Positions 62,200 through 64,000 of a stretch of 64,000 bases of DNA are shown here, piece by piece. The translations under genes were made by a program, and so were the position numbers. A model generated the notes under the pieces. The model was given only the letters and a program-made list of their open reading frames with translations, did no database searches and was not told where the DNA came from. Source of the DNA: JBBDLF01 sp040879025 (GTDB lineage: Bacteria; Pseudomonadota; Gammaproteobacteria; Pseudomonadales; Pseudohongiellaceae); NCBI GenBank assembly GCA_040879025.1, contig JBBDLF010000040.1, positions 152,787 to 216,786 on the forward strand. The letters are read 5' to 3'. The first letter of the stretch is position 1, and each line of letters begins with the position of its first letter.

Positions 62200-63135
62200 T
62201 CACCCTACCCCATTGGGGTCGTCACGCAATCGGGACAGAAACAGTTGCTCCAGCCTGTTGGACTTGTTGCGCATGCTGGCGACGCGAAAGTCCCTGGCTG
62301 CAAGTGCCGCGAACACGCGACTCAGATCACCACCGCCGCTGATCGTTACCTGGATACTGTGGCTGTCATGGCGACTTACCGCCACGCCTTCAATGTCCAC
62401 TTGAGGCGCTTCAAAAACCTCATCCGGAGTATCCAGAATAAGCGTCTGGGAATCCAGCTCGGCCAGCAACTTTTTCATGCTGGTATTCTCGATGATAAGC
62501 CCTTCGTCGATGATGGCGATATGACGGCACAGGTGTTCCGCCTCTTCCAGATAATGCGTGGTCAGAATAATCGTCGTGCCGCTGTTGTTGATCTCGATCA
62601 GAAACTCCCACATGGAACGGCGCAGTTCAATATCCACACCGGCGGTCGGCTCATCCAGAATCAACAGGCGAGGCTCGTGCACCAACGCCCTGGCGATCAT
62701 CAACCGCCGTTTCATACCGCCTGACAAAGTGCGTGAGCGTGCCATGCGCTTGTCCCACAAACCCAGTTTGCGCAGATATTTTTCCGCACGTTCCGCCGCC
62801 AGCTTGCGCGGCATACCGTAATAGCCCGCCTGGGTCATGACAATATCGCGTACGCGCTCGAACTGGCTGAAGTTCACCTCCTGCGGCACGAGACCCATGT
62901 CCAGTTTGGTCTCATATTCATGGCTCTGCACGTTACGGCCAAATACCTCTACGGTACCACTGGATTTCAGCGCCAGTGTGGTGATTATTCCGATTGTGGT
63001 CGATTTGCCGGCACCGTTTGGTCCCAACAACGCGAAGAAATCCCCTTCCTGCACATCCAGGGAAATCCCCTTGAGCGCCTGGTGGCCATTGGCGTAGGTC
63101 TTGTGCAAATCACGAATGCTTATGGCAGTAGTCAT
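62200..63135 (-). CDS. yadG: ABC transporter ATP-binding protein (YadG-like)
   Basis: 311 residues from ATG 63133-63135. Walker A LLGPNGAGKST, Q-loop VPQEV, signature LSGGMKRRL, Walker B LLILDEPTAG and TTHYLEEAEHLC. It resembles E. coli YadG in length and in the opening MTTAISIRDLHKTY. An in-frame ATG at 63162 could extend it by nine residues. Pairs with yadH. The C-terminal 90 residues follow the usual exporter-type tail. Confidence 0.92.
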   Translation of the reverse strand: MTTAISIRDLHKTYANGHQALKGISLDVQEGDFFALLGPNGAGKSTTIGIITTLALKSSGTVEVFGRNVQSHEYETKLDMGLVPQEVNFSQFERVRDIVMTQAGYYGMPRKLAAERAEKYLRKLGLWDKRMARSRTLSGGMKRRLMIARALVHEPRLLILDEPTAGVDIELRRSMWEFLIEINNSGTTIILTTHYLEEAEHLCRHIAIIDEGLIIENTSMKKLLAELDSQTLILDTPDEVFEAPQVDIEGVAVSRHDSHSIQVTISGGGDLSRVFAALAARDFRVASMRNKSNRLEQLFLSRLRDDPNGVG

Positions 63136-63242
63136 GGAGCGTCGCCCGAAAAAAACACGCATGTTACCTGATCGGGAACCTGAATGGCGATGGGTTGCCT
63201 TGGCACCGGATGCGCAAGACCTGTTGAAATATGCGTTTGTGC

Positions 63243-63271
63243 TTGACTGTATCACGCAAGCTTTTTAGAAT
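63243..63271 (+). promoter_or_regulatory. Promoter of tRNA-Glu
   Basis: TTGACT (63243-63248), 17-base spacer, TAGAAT (63266-63271), then a GC-rich discriminator GCCCCGC as in stringently controlled stable RNA promoters. It ends 37 bases before the tRNA 5' end. Confidence 0.8.
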
Positions 63272-63308
63272 GCCCCGCTTCTCGCAGCAAGTCCGGTCAA
63301 GTTTATCA

Positions 63309-63384
<76 letters not shown>

Positions 63385-63396
63385 TTTTTAAAATAT

Positions 63397-63425
63397 AAAA
63401 AAGCCCGCAAGTTGCGGGCTTTTTT
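63397..63425. terminator. Bidirectional intrinsic terminator between tRNA-Glu and the second citrate synthase gene
   Basis: GCCCGC (63403-63408) pairs with GCGGGC (63414-63419) around AAGTT, flanked by a run of A on the left and T on the right. It therefore has a T-tract on both strands and serves the tRNA (plus) and the citrate synthase gene (minus). Confidence 0.9.
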
Positions 63426-63444
63426 GTTTTTAGCGGATGCTGGA

Positions 63445-64000
63445 TTATTTATCCGGATAATCACGCATGGTCGGGCCGGTATAAAGCTGACGCGGACGAC
63501 CAATTTTGAAGGGGTTGCTGATCATCTCGTGCCAGTGCGCAACCCAGCCCGGGGTTCTGCCGGTGGCAAAAATTACCGTGAACAGACTGGTAGGAATGCC
63601 AATAGCCTTGAGAATGATGCCAGAGTAGAAATCCACATTTGGATACAGATTTTTCTCCACGAAGTACTCGTCTTCCAGCGCAATCTTCTCCAGCTTCATG
63701 GCGATCTTCAACAATGGATCGTCTGCTTCGCCGAGTTCGGCCAGCACTTTCTGGCAGGCTTCGCGCAGAACTTTGGCGCGTGGATCGAAGTTCTTGTAGA
63801 CACGATGCCCGAAACCCATCAGGCGGAAAGGGTCATCCTTGTCCTTGGCGCGCTTGATATAGCGATCAATCTGCGATTCGTCACCAATTTCATTGAGCAT
63901 ACGTAATACGGCTTCATTGGCCCCACCGTGTGCGGGGCCCCACAGTGCCGCAATTCCCGATGCTATGCAGGCATAGGGGTTGGCGCCGGTTGAGCCTGCC
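63445..64000 (-). CDS. Citrate synthase (copy 2), 5' part beyond the window
   Basis: The reading frame is open to base 64000, so about 184 C-terminal residues are seen. GPAHGGANEAVLR, GFGHRVYKNFDPRAKVL, LYPNVDFYSGIILKAIGIPTS and PRQLYTGPTMRDYPDK are all citrate synthase motifs. By eye it is about three quarters identical to copy 1 over the shared length. Whether it is a true isozyme or a methylcitrate synthase cannot be told from this part; no prp genes are visible. Separate terminator with tRNA-Glu. Confidence 0.92.
   Translation of the reverse strand, partial: AGSTGANPYACIASGIAALWGPAHGGANEAVLRMLNEIGDESQIDRYIKRAKDKDDPFRLMGFGHRVYKNFDPRAKVLREACQKVLAELGEADDPLLKIAMKLEKIALEDEYFVEKNLYPNVDFYSGIILKAIGIPTSLFTVIFATGRTPGWVAHWHEMISNPFKIGRPRQLYTGPTMRDYPDK

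Overview
This window is a chromosomal segment from a gammaproteobacterium with moderately high GC. No phage, insertion sequence, CRISPR array or obvious genomic island is visible. The gene orders rpmF-plsX-fabD-fabG-acpP-fabF-pabC-mltG-tmk-holB-pilZ, sdhCDAB-sucAB-lpd-sucCD and dnaX-ybaB-recR match the Pseudomonas and marine gammaproteobacterial pattern. A TonB2-type energy system, a PQQ-dependent dehydrogenase and an MlaA without a lipobox also fit an aerobic, probably marine, heterotroph. The genus cannot be named from the sequence alone.

Layout. Positions 1-6702 hold a partial conserved hypothetical gene, a small protein with two CxxC pairs, a 26-bp perfect inverted repeat, glutathione reductase (gorA), an AlkB-type DNA repair dioxygenase, gamma-glutamyltransferase (ggt) and an LhgO-like FAD oxidoreductase. 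Positions 6699-17146, all on the minus strand, hold the rluC, yceD, rpmF and fatty-acid synthesis cluster running into pabC, mltG, tmk, holB and pilZ. argS (plus) and htpG (minus) converge at 19.1 kb. From 26.4 down to 21.2 kb lies a six-gene operon, DUF3450-ttpC-exbB-exbD-tonB-TPR, which energises outer-membrane transport. From 38.0 down to 26.9 kb is a continuous TCA-cycle cluster, sdhC-sdhD-sdhA-sdhB-sucA-sucB-lpd-sucC-sucD, with gltA divergent from it.

The second half holds tRNA-Ala(GGC), gltX, dusA, a TerB-like protein, mlaA, hrpA, fadD, a VWA/MoxR pair, and the string dnaX-ybaB-recR-rnd-ycgN-membrane protein with the SRP RNA gene just upstream of dnaX. It continues with a secreted PQQ dehydrogenase, a CPA2/RCK antiporter, tRNA-Ser(GGA), a yadG-yadH-queF operon, tRNA-Glu(TTC) and the 3' part of a second citrate synthase gene running off the end.

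Most of the window is ordinary core metabolism. The points most worth a second look are: a dnaX slippery site with a -1 stop six codons on; a heat-shock-like promoter for htpG whose predicted start lies inside the preceding operon's terminator; a palindromic repeat found at two loci that supplies the last codons of the antiporter gene; a long perfect hairpin after the CxxC protein gene; and two citrate synthase genes about 24 kb apart. I did not find a convincing undescribed multi-gene system.
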